Below, in pieces: positions 1-8,804 of a DNA stretch of 64,000 nucleotides. Within the stretch, counting starts at the first letter, position 1; every line of letters starts with the position of its first letter. Under the pieces are notes generated by a model. It was not told the origin of the DNA, ran no database searches, and saw only the letters and a list, made by a program, of their open reading frames with translations. This DNA comes from Halomonas nitroreducens. GTDB taxonomy: Bacteria > Pseudomonadota > Gammaproteobacteria > Pseudomonadales > Halomonadaceae. The position numbers and the translations under genes were made by a program. Location: contig NZ_RXNS01000021.1 in the NCBI RefSeq assembly GCF_003966155.1, forward strand, positions 1 to 64,000, in the 5' to 3' direction.

Positions 1-75
1 TTCAAGTACTTCGGCTTCACCGTGGAGAACCTGCTGGCCGAAGCCGAGCAGTTGCTGGAGGATGCCGACGACTGA
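1..75 (+). CDS. tkt: Transketolase, C-terminal end (partial)
   Basis: Only the last 24 codons and the stop are inside the window. The peptide contains FKYFGFTVENLLAEAEQLL, which matches the usual end of bacterial transketolase (a GFTV-N motif followed by a helix). Transketolase interconverts sugar phosphates in the non-oxidative pentose phosphate pathway. The tkt-epd-pgk-fba order seen here is typical of gammaproteobacteria, although the aldolase and Hsp20 genes on the other strand interrupt it. The start and most of the protein lie outside, so the call rests on the tail and on context. Confidence 0.75.
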   Translation, partial: FKYFGFTVENLLAEAEQLLEDADD

Positions 76-98
76 TCGAGGCGTTCGGCACACGCACA

Positions 99-124
99 AA
101 GGGCACGGCGTCGGCCGTGCCCTT
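99..124. terminator. Bidirectional hairpin terminator
   Basis: Perfect 10-bp stem AAGGGCACGG / CCGTGCCCTT with a 6-base loop, followed by CTCGTT on the plus strand and preceded by an A-rich run that is T-rich on the minus strand. It lies between the end of tkt and the end of the convergent aldolase gene, so it can serve both. Confidence 0.8.
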
Positions 125-178
125 CTCGTTGGGGCCCTGCTCGGTCACCGCCGGGCCCCGGCCACCGCCGCGGCGGGG

Positions 179-1231
179 TCAGGCGAGGGTGATGGACTCG
201 TCCAGGTACACGTCCTGGATGGCGTTGAGCAGCTCGACGCCCTCGGCCATGGACTTCTGGAAGGCCTTGCGCCCGGAGATCAGCCCCATGCCGCCGGCGC
301 GCTTGTTGATCACCGCGGTGCGCACCGCCTGGCCCAGGTCGCTGGCCCCGCCCGAGGCGCCGCCGGAGTTGATCAGCCCGGCACGCCCCATGTAGCTGCT
401 CGCCACCTGGTAGCGGGCCAGGTCGATGGGATGCTCCGAGGTCAGCTCGTCGTAGACCTTGTCGTGGGTGTGGCCGAAGCCGATGTCGCGGTAGCCGGCG
501 TTGGTCTCGGCCATCTTCTGCTTGACGATGTCGGCCTTGAGGGTCGCCGCCAGGTGGATGGCCTGGCCGGTGAGGTCGGCGGCGGTGTGGTAGTCGCGGC
601 CCTCGCGCTTGAACTCGGGGTTGCGCAGGTAGGCCCAGAGCACCGTGACCATGCCCAGCTGGTGGGCGCGCTCGAAGGCCTCGCTGATCTCGGTGATCTG
701 GCGTCGGCTCTCCGGCGAGCCGAAGTAGATGGTGGCCCCCACCGCCACGCAGCCCATCTCGAAGGCCTGCTCGACCTGGGCGAACAGCGTCTGGTCGTAG
801 GCCGCTGGATAGGTCAGCGTCTCGTTGTGGTTGAGCTTGAGCAGCATGGGGATCTTGTGGGCATACTGCCGGGCCACCGAGGCCAGGCCGCCCAGCGTCG
901 AGGCCACGGCGTTGCAGCCGCCCTCAATGGCCAGCTCGACGATGTTGGCCGGATCGAAGTAGATCGGGTTGGGCGCGAAGGACGCCCCGGCGGAGTGCTC
1001 GATGCCCTGATCCACCGGGAGGATGCTGAGGTAACCGGTGCCGCCCAGCCGGCCGTGGTCGAACAGGGCCTGCATGTTGCGCAGCACGTGGGGCTGACGA
1101 TCGCTGTGGGCCATCACCCGGTCGATGTAGTCCGGGCCCGGCGCATGGATCGACGCGGCAGGGATGCCCCGGCACTCATGGGTCAGCAGGCTTTCTGTCT
1201 CGTTGCCGAGCAGCTGCGCTATATCGGTCAT
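179..1231 (-). CDS. fbaB: Class I fructose-bisphosphate aldolase (FbaB/DhnA type)
   Basis: This 350-residue protein has the length of E. coli FbaB. It cleaves fructose 1,6-bisphosphate to two triose phosphates through a Schiff base in the cytoplasm. Visible marks are the phosphate-barrel segment PVDQGIEHS near residues 72-80, the VKQK segment around 236-239 that should hold the Schiff-base lysine, and the glycine-rich [10 protein letters not shown] stretch near the C terminus that binds phosphate in this family. The start is the ATG at 1231, preceded by a GAGAGGG purine run. It is transcribed alone, towards tkt. A second, unrelated class II aldolase is encoded at 4865-5929, so both aldolase types sit within 5 kb. 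Family assignment is firm; division of labour between the two is unknown. Confidence 0.92.
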   Translation of the reverse strand: MTDIAQLLGNETESLLTHECRGIPAASIHAPGPDYIDRVMAHSDRQPHVLRNMQALFDHGRLGGTGYLSILPVDQGIEHSAGASFAPNPIYFDPANIVELAIEGGCNAVASTLGGLASVARQYAHKIPMLLKLNHNETLTYPAAYDQTLFAQVEQAFEMGCVAVGATIYFGSPESRRQITEISEAFERAHQLGMVTVLWAYLRNPEFKREGRDYHTAADLTGQAIHLAATLKADIVKQKMAETNAGYRDIGFGHTHDKVYDELTSEHPIDLARYQVASSYMGRAGLINSGGASGGASDLGQAVRTAVINKRAGGMGLISGRKAFQKSMAEGVELLNAIQDVYLDESITLA

Positions 1232-1436
1232 CGCTCCCTCTCTCCTTGATGGTTGACTGACGGGATGTCGCTACCTCCCCTCTAGCCTAGAGCAAGCAGC
1301 GGTCGCCGACAGCCCATCGACGGGCCTATAGGGCCACGGACTGTCCCGAGCCGAATCAGACTTGTCGTCGTGCTTCTCCGCTACCGTACCGGAACGGTGA
1401 CACGCGTGACGGTCACGCCGCGGTCGGCGGCCCGGC

Positions 1437-1462
1437 AAAGAAAAGCCCCCGGGGACGGGGGC
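1437..1462 (-). terminator. Terminator of the Hsp20 operon
   Basis: On the minus strand a 7-bp stem GCCCCCG / CGGGGGC with a 4-base loop is followed by TTTTCTTT. It lies just after the stop of the downstream Hsp20 gene, so it is a standard intrinsic terminator. Confidence 0.8.
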
Positions 1463-1477
1463 GGGAAGCGCGACGGC

Positions 1478-1870
1478 TCAGGCCGTCTTGATCTCGATGC
1501 GACGCCGGCGGTGGGTCTCCTTCTTGGGCAGCACCAGCCGCAGCACGCCGTTGTCGATGTTTGCCTGGATGCCCTCCACCTCGATCTCGTGGCTCAGGGT
1601 GAAGCGCCGCGAGAACCGCTGGGCGCGCACCTCGGCGTAGAGGGACGTGAGCCCCTCGGGCATCCCCAGGGCCAGCTCGCCCTCGAGGCTGAGCACGTTG
1701 TCGTTGACCTCGATGGACAGGGTGTCGCGCTGCACGCCGGGCATGTCGGCGATCAGGTGCAGGGCATTGTCCTCCTCGAAGATGTCCACCGCGGGCAGCA
1801 TCGCCTCGCGACGGCGCTCGCGGCCCTCGATGACCTCACGGGGAGCGTCTTGCTTGGCAACCTCGTTCAT
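1478..1870 (-). CDS. Small heat-shock protein Hsp20 (alpha-crystallin domain)
   Basis: A 130-residue ATP-independent holdase. The alpha-crystallin domain spans about residues 24-125, with the characteristic NGVL motif in DNGVLRLVLPKK near the C terminus and an arginine-rich tail after it. The start is fixed by a near-perfect Shine-Dalgarno AAAGGAGGTGA upstream of the ATG. The gene follows another Hsp20 gene by 37 bases on the same strand and is probably its operon partner. The two paralogues are clearly divergent in sequence, so they may form mixed oligomers or act on different clients (inference). Confidence 0.9.
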   Translation of the reverse strand: MNEVAKQDAPREVIEGRERRREAMLPAVDIFEEDNALHLIADMPGVQRDTLSIEVNDNVLSLEGELALGMPEGLTSLYAEVRAQRFSRRFTLSHEIEVEGIQANIDNGVLRLVLPKKETHRRRRIEIKTA

Positions 1871-1907
1871 GACGACTCACCTCCTTTACGGGATGCGACG
1901 ACAGACA

Positions 1908-2369
1908 TCACGATGCCTTGATCTCGATGCGGCGCGGCTTGAGCTCCTCACGCTTGGGCAGCACCACCTCGCAGACACCGTTGTGGAAGCGGGCCTCGGC
2001 ACGCTCGACGTCCAGCCCCTCCGGCAGGGCCAGGGAGCGGCTGAACGCGCCCTGCTGTCGCTCGCGGCGAAAGTGGCTGCGCTGGGCCGACGCCTCGTCC
2101 TCGGCCGCTGTCTCGCTGCGCTGGCCACCGACGGTCAGCACGTTGTCCTGCAGGCTGATGTCCAGCGCCTCGGGCGTGAGCCCGGGGGCGAAGACATAGA
2201 CCCGCACCGCATCGTCGGTGCGCCCCACGTTGATCATCGGGAAGCTGCCCCGAGGCACCGAGCGGATATCGGCGGCGCCGGGATCGGGCCACATCTCGTC
2301 GAAGAAGCGCCGGAACCAGTCCGTGCCGGGCGCCCAATCGGTATCGAACCGCCTGAGATCTCCGAACAT
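1908..2369 (-). CDS. Small heat-shock protein Hsp20 (second copy, upstream)
   Basis: A 153-residue Hsp20-family chaperone starting MFGDLRRFDTDW. I chose the ATG at 2369 rather than an upstream start at 2423 because AGGAGGTG sits 7 bases before it. The N-terminal arm is rich in W, F and D (about residues 1-35), as in IbpA/HspA proteins. The alpha-crystallin domain runs from about 45 to 145, with the NGV motif in FHNGVCEVVLPKRE. It is first in a two-gene operon and is followed by the 130-residue Hsp20. A heat-shock-like promoter lies about 75-100 bases upstream. Confidence 0.88.
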   Translation of the reverse strand: MFGDLRRFDTDWAPGTDWFRRFFDEMWPDPGAADIRSVPRGSFPMINVGRTDDAVRVYVFAPGLTPEALDISLQDNVLTVGGQRSETAAEDEASAQRSHFRRERQQGAFSRSLALPEGLDVERAEARFHNGVCEVVLPKREELKPRRIEIKAS

Positions 2370-2441
2370 ATCGAACACCTCCTGATCACCTGCTGTGGAT
2401 GATGTGGCGAGGGCGGGAACCACCGCCCTCCACTAGCTGAA

Positions 2442-2467
2442 ATAGATGCTCCCGGGCGCTTTTCAAG
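2442..2467 (-). promoter_or_regulatory. Possible heat-shock (sigma-32-like) promoter of the Hsp20 pair
   Basis: On the minus strand CTTGAAA, an exact match to the sigma-32 -35 core, is followed by CATCTA, which resembles the end of the sigma-32 -10 element. The spacing is shorter than usual. TTGAAA with TATTTC at 16 bp could instead act as a sigma-70 promoter. Position and target genes support heat-shock control; the exact element is uncertain. Confidence 0.35.
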
Positions 2468-2552
2468 GGACCGGGGCGGCCGCGACGACGGGCACGAATT
2501 GCGGTAGAATCGCCGGTTTGTGTTCAACGGTTCTGGAGTCCCCGGCAACGTC

Positions 2553-3587
2553 ATGGCCCTCCGCATCGCCATCAACGGTTACGGCCGCATCGGCCAGTGC
2601 GTGCTGCGTGCGCTCATCGAGCGCGACGAGCCGGCGCTCGAGGTGGTGGCCATCAACGAGCTGTCGGGCCTCGACACCATCGCCTACCTGACCCGCTACG
2701 ACACCACCCATGGCCGCTTTCCCGGCCATGTCGAGGTGGACGGCGACCACCTGGTGATCGATGGTCGGGCCATCCGCGTGCTCAGCGAGCCCGACGCCGG
2801 GCGGCTGCCCTGGGACGCGCTCGGCATCGACCTGGTGCTGGAGTGCTCCGGCAGCTTCAAGGATCGCGCCACCGCCGAGCGCCACCTGGCCGCCGGCGCC
2901 GGCCGCCTGCTGTTCTCCCAGCCGGCCGAGAGCGACGTCGACGCCACCATCGTCACCGGCATCAACGACGCCGACCTGGCCCCGGGCTGCCGCATCGTCT
3001 CCGCGGCCTCCTGCACCACCAACTGCCTGGTGCCAGTGCTCACCGTGCTCGACGAGGTGCTGGGCATCGAGCATGGCGTGACCACCACCATCCACTCGGC
3101 GATGAACGACCAGCCGGTGATCGACGCCTATCACCAGACCGACCTGCGCCTGACCCGCTCCGCCATGCACTCCATCGTGCCGGTGGATACCGGCCTGGCA
3201 CGGGGCATCGACCGCCTGATGCCGCACCTCCACGGCCGCTTCGAGTGCCTGCACGTGCGGGTGCCGACCATCAACGTCTCGGCCATGGACCTGTCGCTGT
3301 GCGTGCGCACCGACACCTCGGCCGCGGCGGTCAATGAATTGCTGCGCGAGGCCACCCGGACCCGGCTGGCCGGCCTGCTGGGCTTCACCGAGGAGCCCAT
3401 GGCCTCGGTCGACTTCAACCACGATCCGCGCTCCGGTATCGTGGACGCCACCCAGACCCGGGTGGCCGGCGGCCGCCTGATCAAACTGATGTGCTGGTTC
3501 GACAACGAGTGGGGCTTCGCCAACCGCATGCTCGACGTCGCCGACCGCATCGCCAGGCTGGGCCCGGTACCGCCCGCCGACTCGTGA
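2553..3587 (+). CDS. epd: D-erythrose-4-phosphate dehydrogenase (Epd/GapB)
   Basis: A 344-residue member of the GAPDH family. The Rossmann motif INGYGRIG is at residues 7-14, the catalytic cysteine is Cys154 in ASCTTNC and the catalytic histidine is His181 in TIHSAMNDQ. The segment IHSAM-DQ-VIDAYH and the ending [13 protein letters not shown] are typical of Epd rather than glycolytic GapA. Epd oxidises erythrose 4-phosphate to 4-phosphoerythronate for pyridoxal phosphate synthesis. In many gammaproteobacteria it sits between tkt and pgk, as here. The ATG at 2553 is used because the protein then begins directly with the Rossmann strand; an upstream GTG at 2520 would add 11 residues. Residual GAPDH activity cannot be excluded. 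Confidence 0.88.
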   Translation: MALRIAINGYGRIGQCVLRALIERDEPALEVVAINELSGLDTIAYLTRYDTTHGRFPGHVEVDGDHLVIDGRAIRVLSEPDAGRLPWDALGIDLVLECSGSFKDRATAERHLAAGAGRLLFSQPAESDVDATIVTGINDADLAPGCRIVSAASCTTNCLVPVLTVLDEVLGIEHGVTTTIHSAMNDQPVIDAYHQTDLRLTRSAMHSIVPVDTGLARGIDRLMPHLHGRFECLHVRVPTINVSAMDLSLCVRTDTSAAAVNELLREATRTRLAGLLGFTEEPMASVDFNHDPRSGIVDATQTRVAGGRLIKLMCWFDNEWGFANRMLDVADRIARLGPVPPADS

Positions 3588-3624
3588 CTTCCCTTCGGTT
3601 TTCCCAGACGAGGAACCTGCTTCC

Positions 3625-4788
3625 ATGAACGTGCGCAAGATGACCGACCTCGACCTCCGCGGCAAGCGGGTGCTGATCCGCGAGGACCTCAACGTGCCCG
3701 TCAAGCACGGCCAGGTGACCAGCGACGCCCGCCTGCGGGCCTGTCTGCCGACCATCAACGCCGCCCTGGAGGCCGGCGCCAAGGTGCTGCTGATGAGCCA
3801 CCTGGGGCGTCCCACCGAGGGAGAGCCGGCCGAGGAGTTCTCGCTGGCCCCCGTGGCCGACCACCTGGGCAGCCTGCTCGAGCGCCGGGTCCGGCTGGTC
3901 AAAGACTACCTGGGCAGCGACGTCGCCCTCGAGGACGGTGAGGTCGCCCTGCTCGAGAACGTGCGCTTCAACGCCGGCGAGAAGAAGGACGACGAGACCC
4001 TGGCCCGGCAGTATGCCGCGCTGTGCGACGTCTTCGTGATGGACGCCTTCGGCACCGCCCACCGCGCCCAGGCCTCTACCCACGGCGTGGCGCGTTTCGC
4101 GCCCGCCGCCTGTGCCGGCCCGCTGCTCGCCAGCGAGCTCGAGGCGCTGGAGAAGGCGCTGGCCACGCCCAAGCGGCCGATGACCGCCATCGTCGGCGGC
4201 TCCAAGGTCTCCACCAAGCTCGAGGTGCTCACCGCGCTGTCCGAGAAGTGTGACCGGCTGATCGTCGGCGGCGGGATCGCCAATACCTTCATCGCCGCGG
4301 CCGGCTACAACGTCGGCAAGTCGCTGCACGAGGCCGACCTGATCGACCAGGCCAAGGCGCTGATGGCCAAGGTCGAGATCCCGCTGCCCAGCGACGTGGT
4401 GGTGGCCACCGAGTTCTCCGAGAGCGCCTCTGCCGTGACCAAGCCCGTCGACCAGGTGAATGATGACGAGATGATCCTCGACATCGGTCCCGAGACCGCC
4501 GGGCGCCTGGCCGAGCAGCTCAAGGCCGCCGGCACCATCCTATGGAACGGCCCGGTCGGCGTCTTCGAGATCGACCAGTTCGGCAAGGGCACCGAGGCCC
4601 TGTCGCTGGCCATCGCCGAGAGTGACGGCTTCTCCATCGCCGGCGGCGGCGACACCCTGGCGGCCATCGACAAGTACGGCATCGCCGAACGGGTCTCCTA
4701 CATCTCCACCGGCGGTGGCGCCTTCCTCGAGTACGTGGAAGGCAAGACCCTGCCGGCCGTGGCGGCCCTGGAAGCGGCGGCCCGCTAA
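3625..4788 (+). CDS. pgk: Phosphoglycerate kinase
   Basis: A 387-residue cytosolic enzyme that transfers the acyl phosphate of 1,3-bisphosphoglycerate to ADP. The N-terminal substrate site is seen in REDLNVP (about residues 19-25) and in SHLGRP (about 58-63). The nucleotide domain carries GGSKVSTK and the C-terminal GGGDTLAA segment. Length is normal for bacteria. The ATG follows GAGGAA at good distance. It lies 37 bases after epd and 76 bases before fba, in what is very likely one transcription unit. Confidence 0.96.
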   Translation: MNVRKMTDLDLRGKRVLIREDLNVPVKHGQVTSDARLRACLPTINAALEAGAKVLLMSHLGRPTEGEPAEEFSLAPVADHLGSLLERRVRLVKDYLGSDVALEDGEVALLENVRFNAGEKKDDETLARQYAALCDVFVMDAFGTAHRAQASTHGVARFAPAACAGPLLASELEALEKALATPKRPMTAIVGGSKVSTKLEVLTALSEKCDRLIVGGGIANTFIAAAGYNVGKSLHEADLIDQAKALMAKVEIPLPSDVVVATEFSESASAVTKPVDQVNDDEMILDIGPETAGRLAEQLKAAGTILWNGPVGVFEIDQFGKGTEALSLAIAESDGFSIAGGGDTLAAIDKYGIAERVSYISTGGGAFLEYVEGKTLPAVAALEAAAR

Positions 4789-4814
4789 CCCCTTTTCCCC
4801 TACCCCACGAGAGA

Positions 4815-4840
4815 GAACGCGGCGCCGGCCCGCCGCGTTC
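4815..4840 (+). other. Intercistronic hairpin between pgk and fba
   Basis: A perfect 10-bp stem GAACGCGGCG / CGCCGCGTTC with loop CCGGCC fills most of the 76-base gap between pgk and fba. It has no T-run, so it is more likely an RNA-processing or stability element than a terminator (inference). Confidence 0.6.
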
Positions 4841-4864
4841 CATCACGCGATACAAGGTGACTTC

Positions 4865-5929
4865 ATGGCACTGATCAGCATGCGCCAACTGCTGGACCAC
4901 GCCGCCGAGCACGGCTACGGCGTCCCGGCCTTCAACGTCAACAATCTCGAGCAGATGCGCGCCATCATGGAAGCCGCCGACGAGACCGACTCCCCGGTGA
5001 TCGTCCAGGCCTCCGCCGGGGCCCGCAAGTATGCCGGCGCCCCCTTCCTGCGCCACCTGATCCTGGCCGCCGTCGAGGAGTTCCCGCACATCCCGGTGGT
5101 CATGCATCAGGACCACGGCACCAGCCCCGCGGTGTGCCAGCGCTCCATCCAGCTGGGCTTCTCCTCGGTGATGATGGACGGCTCGCTCAAGGAAGACGGC
5201 AAGACCCCCGCCGACTATGACTACAACGTCGACGTGACCCGGCGCACCGTCGAGATGGCTCATGCCTGCGGCGTTTCCGTCGAGGGCGAGCTGGGCTGCC
5301 TGGGCAGCCTGGAGACCGGCATGGCCGGCGAGGAAGACGGCGTGGGGGCCGAGGGCAAGCTCGACCACGACCAGCTGCTCACCGATCCGGAAGAGGCCGC
5401 CGACTTCGTCAAGGCCACCGGCGTGGACGCCCTGGCCATCGCCATCGGCACCAGCCACGGCGCCTACAAGTTCACCCAGCCGCCCACCGGCGACACCCTC
5501 TCCATCCAGCGCATCAAGGAAATCCACGAGCGCATCCCGGAGACCCACCTGGTGATGCACGGCTCCTCCTCGGTACCCCAGGAGTGGCTCGAGGTGATCA
5601 ACGAGTTCGGTGGCGCCATTCCCGAGACCTACGGCGTGCCAGTCGAGGAGATCGTCGAGGGCATCCGCCACGGCGTGCGCAAGGTCAACATCGACACCGA
5701 CCTGCGCCTGGCCTCCACCGCTGCCGTGCGTCGCTTCCTGGCCCAGAACCCGGCCGAGTTCGACCCCCGCAAGTTCCTCAAGGTGAGCACCGCGGCCATG
5801 AAGGAGGTCTGCAAGGCCCGCTACGAGGCCTTCGGCACCGCCGGCCAGGCCAGCAAGATCAAGCCGATCAACCTCGAGGAGATGTTCCTGCGCTACGAGC
5901 GCGGCGAACTGGACCCGCGGGTGAAGTGA
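4865..5929 (+). CDS. fba: Fructose-bisphosphate aldolase, class II (Calvin-cycle type)
   Basis: A 354-residue zinc-dependent aldolase of the CBB subtype, the same length as the Pseudomonas enzyme. Asp83 and His84 in MHQDHG are the catalytic acid and a zinc ligand. Later HGSSSVP and NIDTDLR carry phosphate-binding residues. The ATG at 4865 follows AAGGTGA; the reading frame is open further upstream, but only into pgk. It works in glycolysis and gluconeogenesis with epd/pgk upstream. A class I aldolase is encoded nearby on the other strand. Confidence 0.94.
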   Translation: MALISMRQLLDHAAEHGYGVPAFNVNNLEQMRAIMEAADETDSPVIVQASAGARKYAGAPFLRHLILAAVEEFPHIPVVMHQDHGTSPAVCQRSIQLGFSSVMMDGSLKEDGKTPADYDYNVDVTRRTVEMAHACGVSVEGELGCLGSLETGMAGEEDGVGAEGKLDHDQLLTDPEEAADFVKATGVDALAIAIGTSHGAYKFTQPPTGDTLSIQRIKEIHERIPETHLVMHGSSSVPQEWLEVINEFGGAIPETYGVPVEEIVEGIRHGVRKVNIDTDLRLASTAAVRRFLAQNPAEFDPRKFLKVSTAAMKEVCKARYEAFGTAGQASKIKPINLEEMFLRYERGELDPRVK

Positions 5930-5960
5930 TCGCCTGCCGAGCAGTCTGCTGATCGCCAGA

Positions 5961-5987
5961 GGGCGGCCCCGCGGGGCCGCCCTTTTG
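5961..5987 (+). terminator. Terminator of epd-pgk-fba
   Basis: Very strong GC-rich palindrome AGGGCGGCCCC / GGGGCCGCCCT followed by TTTT, 31 bases after the fba stop. Confidence 0.92.
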
Positions 5988-6012
5988 CATTGCCCATCCC
6001 TCAAGCCCAGGC

Positions 6013-6093
6013 TCAGTCGCGCGTGAGGAAGTGCCTCTCGTCGCCGACGTCGTTACGGATCACCGCGACGATCTCGGGGTTGAGGGCGGGACC
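6013..6093 (-). pseudogene. C-terminal coding remnant of an unknown gene
   Basis: On the minus strand about 26 codons read through to a stop with protein-like sequence ending IRNDVGDERHFLTRD. No start codon precedes it. Upstream the frame runs into a stop after sequence that looks like an insertion-sequence end. I cannot name the parent family. It looks like the last exon-like piece of a gene cut by a rearrangement. Confidence 0.3.
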
Positions 6094-6140
6094 TGTCCTA
6101 GTGTGGGGGTGAGCTCATCACACGGGAGAGCGAGATGAAG
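6088..6140. mobile_element. Possible end of an IS3-like insertion sequence (remnant)
   Basis: The stretch with GTGTGGGGGTGAGCTCATC, a purine-rich ribosome site and ATGAAG resembles, from memory, the leader of IS3-group orfA genes. The frame after the ATG does not continue as a transposase. It separates two gene fragments, which supports an old insertion or deletion point. This is pattern recognition only. Confidence 0.22.
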
Positions 6141-6180
6141 GGGCGAATACCACGCACGGGATCCGTCGTTGTGCTGCCCC

Positions 6181-6377
6181 CCCTACACCCGCCAGGTGAC
6201 CTACGCCGACTGGCCGCTGTACTACTTCAGCGGCGACAAGGAGGCCGGCGACGCCCTCGGCCAGGATGTGCTGCACCTGGGCGGCCCTGGTACCGGGTCT
6301 TGCCGGCGGGCGAGAAGATCGAGCGGGGGCAGCGCCAGTCGGCGCCCGACGCGCCGGAGGCGAGCACCGGGGACTAG
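6181..6377 (+). pseudogene. Fragment of a COG4315-type secreted-repeat lipoprotein, frameshifted
   Basis: The first part reads YTRQVTYADWPLYYFSGDKE and continues AGDALGQD, matching the W-PLYYF-GD-x-PGD-GQ core of the secreted_repeat family (predicted lipoproteins with Yx(F/W/Y)xxD motifs). Around 6270-6290 the frame shifts. The family-like ending WYRVLPAGEKIERG then appears in another frame and runs to the stop at 6377. The N-terminal signal, lipobox and first repeats are missing. So this is a 5-prime-truncated, frameshifted relic. Its stop overlaps the end of the convergent DUF4235 gene. Confidence 0.55.
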
Positions 6378-6652
6378 TCCCTCAGGTGTTCCAGGGGCCG
6401 GCGGCGCTCGCGGCGACGGCGCGCTTCGTCGCCCAGGCGCTGGCCGACCACTCGGGCCACCCCGACCAGGGCGCCGCTCGCCATGCCCCAGACCAGGGCC
6501 TCCCGCCACTGGGTGTCACGGCGGCCGGGATTCTCCGGCGGCGCCGTTCCGGTCGTCTTGCGGTAGGCCTCCCGGGCACTGTGCCGGGTCAACAGGCTGG
6601 CGCCGATGACGGCCGTGTAGCCGACCACCGACCAGAGCATTTTCCGTTTCAT
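6374..6652 (-). CDS. DUF4235 family membrane protein
   Basis: A 92-residue protein. The N terminus MKRKMLWSVVGYTAVIGASL forms one membrane segment (about 5-22). A second hydrophobic stretch, ALVWGMASGALVGVARVVG (about 52-70), is followed by an Arg-rich cytoplasmic tail. The W-x6-G spacing and the pattern of two helices fit DUF4235, whose function is unknown. GGAGG lies upstream of the ATG. It is a single gene that converges on the lipoprotein relic and overlaps it by 4 bases. Confidence 0.65.
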   Translation of the reverse strand: MKRKMLWSVVGYTAVIGASLLTRHSAREAYRKTTGTAPPENPGRRDTQWREALVWGMASGALVGVARVVGQRLGDEARRRRERRRPLEHLRD

Positions 6653-6845
6653 CGCTTGACGGCCTCCGGGTGAACGCTGTGGACTGGCGGATCAGTGCCA
6701 CCCCTCCCTGAGTATCACGGCAGGGCGCCGCCTTCATAGTCCCGCGCCCCTCGACAGGAACCGACATGACCGACACCCTCAGCATCCTGGCGACATGCGC
6801 CGGGCGATACGCGCCTCCCCCACCCCATGCGACGGGAGCGTCCCC

Positions 6846-7877
6846 TTGCTGACGGACCTCACGCTCGGCACCGCCGTCGCCCTCTTTGTCGGTGGTAGCC
6901 TGGTGATCGGCGTGGCAGGCACCCGGCTGACGCATATCGTCGACGACCTCGCCGACCGCACCGGGCTCGGCGAGGCCATTGCCGGCGCCGTGCTGCTGGG
7001 CATGGCCACGTCGCTGTCGGGGCTGGTGCTGTCGGTGTCCGCGGCGCTGGCCGACCGACCGACCCTGGCCATGAGCAATGCCCTGGGCGGCATCGCCGTG
7101 CAGACTCTCTTCCTGACCATCGCCGACCTGGTCCACCGACGGGCTAACCTGGAGCATGCCGCCGCCTCCATCGGCAACCTGATGCAGGGTGGCCTGCTGC
7201 TGTGCCTGCTGGCGCTGGTGCTGGTGGGCCGCTTCGCCCCCGAGTGGACCCTGTGGCAGGTGCATCCGGTGACCCCGCTGCTGTTGCTGGCCTACCTGTT
7301 CGGGCTGCGCCTGGCGGACCGCACCAAGGACCGGCCCATGTGGCGCCCGGCCCAGACTCGCGAGACCCAGCCCGACATCCCCGACGAACAGGCCATGGCC
7401 CGCTCGGCGGTGACGCTGTGGCTAAGCTTCCTGGGCCTGGCCCTGGCGCTAGGGGCCAGTGGCTGGCTGCTCGAGCGAGCCGCCTCGGTGATCGCCGCGG
7501 ACACCGGCCTCGGCCAGTCGGTGGTGGGCGCCCTGATGACCGCAGTGGTAACCTCCCTGCCGGAACTGGTCACCTCGGTGGCGGCGGTGCGACGGGGCGC
7601 CCTGACCCTGGCCGTGGCCGGCATCATCGGCGGCAACGCCTTCGACACCCTCTTCGTGGCCGCCTCGGACGTCGCCTATCGGGGCGGGTCGATCTATCAC
7701 GCCATCCCCGACCCAGTGGCGCTGTGGGTCGCGCTGTCGCTGCTGATGACCGCCATCCTGATGGTCGGGATGATCCACCGCGAGCGGCTGGGGCCGGGCC
7801 GCATCGGCTTCGAGAGCCTGGCCATCGCCGGCTGCTACCTGGCCGGCGTGCTGTCCCTGCTGCTCACATCCGGCTGA
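6846..7877 (+). CDS. Sodium/calcium exchanger (CaCA) family membrane protein
   Basis: A very hydrophobic protein of about 343 residues with some 10 membrane segments. Two inverted alpha-repeats are visible: GMATSLSGLVLS in the N half and AVVTSLPELVTS in the C half, each followed by a G-GNA/SNALGG-type segment. These are the ion-binding repeats of cation:Ca2+ or H+ exchangers. The first repeat has Ser-Gly where the second has the acidic Pro-Glu, so the halves are asymmetric and the transported ion is uncertain. I prefer the TTG at 6846 because GGGAG lies just before it and the membrane part begins there; an ATG at 6795 would add 17 poorly conserved-looking residues. It is monocistronic. Confidence 0.75.
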   Translation: MLTDLTLGTAVALFVGGSLVIGVAGTRLTHIVDDLADRTGLGEAIAGAVLLGMATSLSGLVLSVSAALADRPTLAMSNALGGIAVQTLFLTIADLVHRRANLEHAAASIGNLMQGGLLLCLLALVLVGRFAPEWTLWQVHPVTPLLLLAYLFGLRLADRTKDRPMWRPAQTRETQPDIPDEQAMARSAVTLWLSFLGLALALGASGWLLERAASVIAADTGLGQSVVGALMTAVVTSLPELVTSVAAVRRGALTLAVAGIIGGNAFDTLFVAASDVAYRGGSIYHAIPDPVALWVALSLLMTAILMVGMIHRERLGPGRIGFESLAIAGCYLAGVLSLLLTSG

Positions 7878-8020
7878 CCCCGTCTGGCTCGGGAGACGGG
7901 GCTTGCAACTTTGAAAACAGTGTTCACAAAATAGGGAAACTGGGCTTTAATGAATTCTGAGCGCTGCCGATATGACACAATAGCGTTCACAACTTCCTGA
8001 CATGCCCGCGAGGTCTGGTA

Positions 8021-8707
8021 ATGGCACGCCCTCTCTGCCTGCTCTTCGATTGCGACGGCACCCTGGTCGACAGTGAGCCCCTGCTGGCCGACGAGATGGA
8101 GACGAGCCTCACCGCCGTGGGACTGCCCTTCCAGGCCTGCGATTACACCGGGGAGTTCCGGGGGGCCCGCTTCCGCCATATCGTCGCCGAGCTGGAACGC
8201 CGCCATGGCGAGGTGGATCCGCAGCGGCTCGAGGTCCTGGAGCGCAACATGCGCGCCAACCTCAACCGCCGCCTGGCCACCGACCTCAAGCCCATCACCG
8301 GCGCCACCGAGGCCCTGGCCAGCCTCACCGGGCATCCCATGGGCGTGGTCTCCAATGGCCCGGTGAACAAGATTCGCACCTCGCTGATGGCCACCGACCT
8401 GGAGGCTGTCTTCGGCGATCACCTGTTCAGCGCCTACGAGGCCCAGTGCTGGAAGCCCGACCCCTGCCTCTACCACCATGCCGCCAGCCTGATGGGCTAT
8501 GCCGCCGAGGACTGCGTGGCCATCGACGACGCGATCGTCGGCGTGAAGGCCGCGCTGGCCGCCGGCATGACGGTGATCCACCTCAACCGCTTTCCCGACG
8601 CCGAGGAGACCCCGGAGGGCGCCATCACGATCACCAGCATGTTCCAGCTGCCCACCGTGATCTCGCGCCTGGAGAACAGCCGCCACCTGGCGGCCTCCCA
8701 GGCCTGA
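8021..8707 (+). CDS. HAD-family sugar-phosphate phosphatase (YieH-like)
   Basis: A 228-residue cytosolic HAD hydrolase. Motif I is DCDGT with the nucleophile Asp10 and Asp12. Motif II is VVSNG, motif III is the Lys in WKPDP and motif IV is the acidic pair in AIDDAIVG. A helical cap lies between motifs I and II, giving subclass IA. The overall pattern VVSNGP-NK and WKPDP is close to E. coli YieH, a 6-phosphogluconate phosphatase. Phosphoglycolate or beta-phosphoglucomutase-like activity is also possible. GAGGT precedes the ATG. It stands alone behind a 140-base A/T-richer promoter region. Confidence 0.8.
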   Translation: MARPLCLLFDCDGTLVDSEPLLADEMETSLTAVGLPFQACDYTGEFRGARFRHIVAELERRHGEVDPQRLEVLERNMRANLNRRLATDLKPITGATEALASLTGHPMGVVSNGPVNKIRTSLMATDLEAVFGDHLFSAYEAQCWKPDPCLYHHAASLMGYAAEDCVAIDDAIVGVKAALAAGMTVIHLNRFPDAEETPEGAITITSMFQLPTVISRLENSRHLAASQA

Positions 8708-8804
8708 TATCCACAGCCTCATCATCGGCAGGGCCTGTGGAGGGATGCGGCCGATCAGGTCGGCCGGTATCATCGTGGCCACACCCGCACCCCCAGGAGG
8801 CCCC

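Noticed and set aside
62-1249. 395-codon open frame on the plus strand opposite the class I aldolase
   Set aside because: It is an antisense shadow caused by high third-position GC. The minus strand encodes a full-length, motif-complete FbaB, and the plus product is low-complexity Val/Gly/His-rich.
6135-6377. 80-residue open frame MKGRIPRTGS as a gene
   Set aside because: Its end is the frameshifted tail of the secreted-repeat lipoprotein relic and its start lies in insertion-sequence-like DNA. It is not a single real gene.
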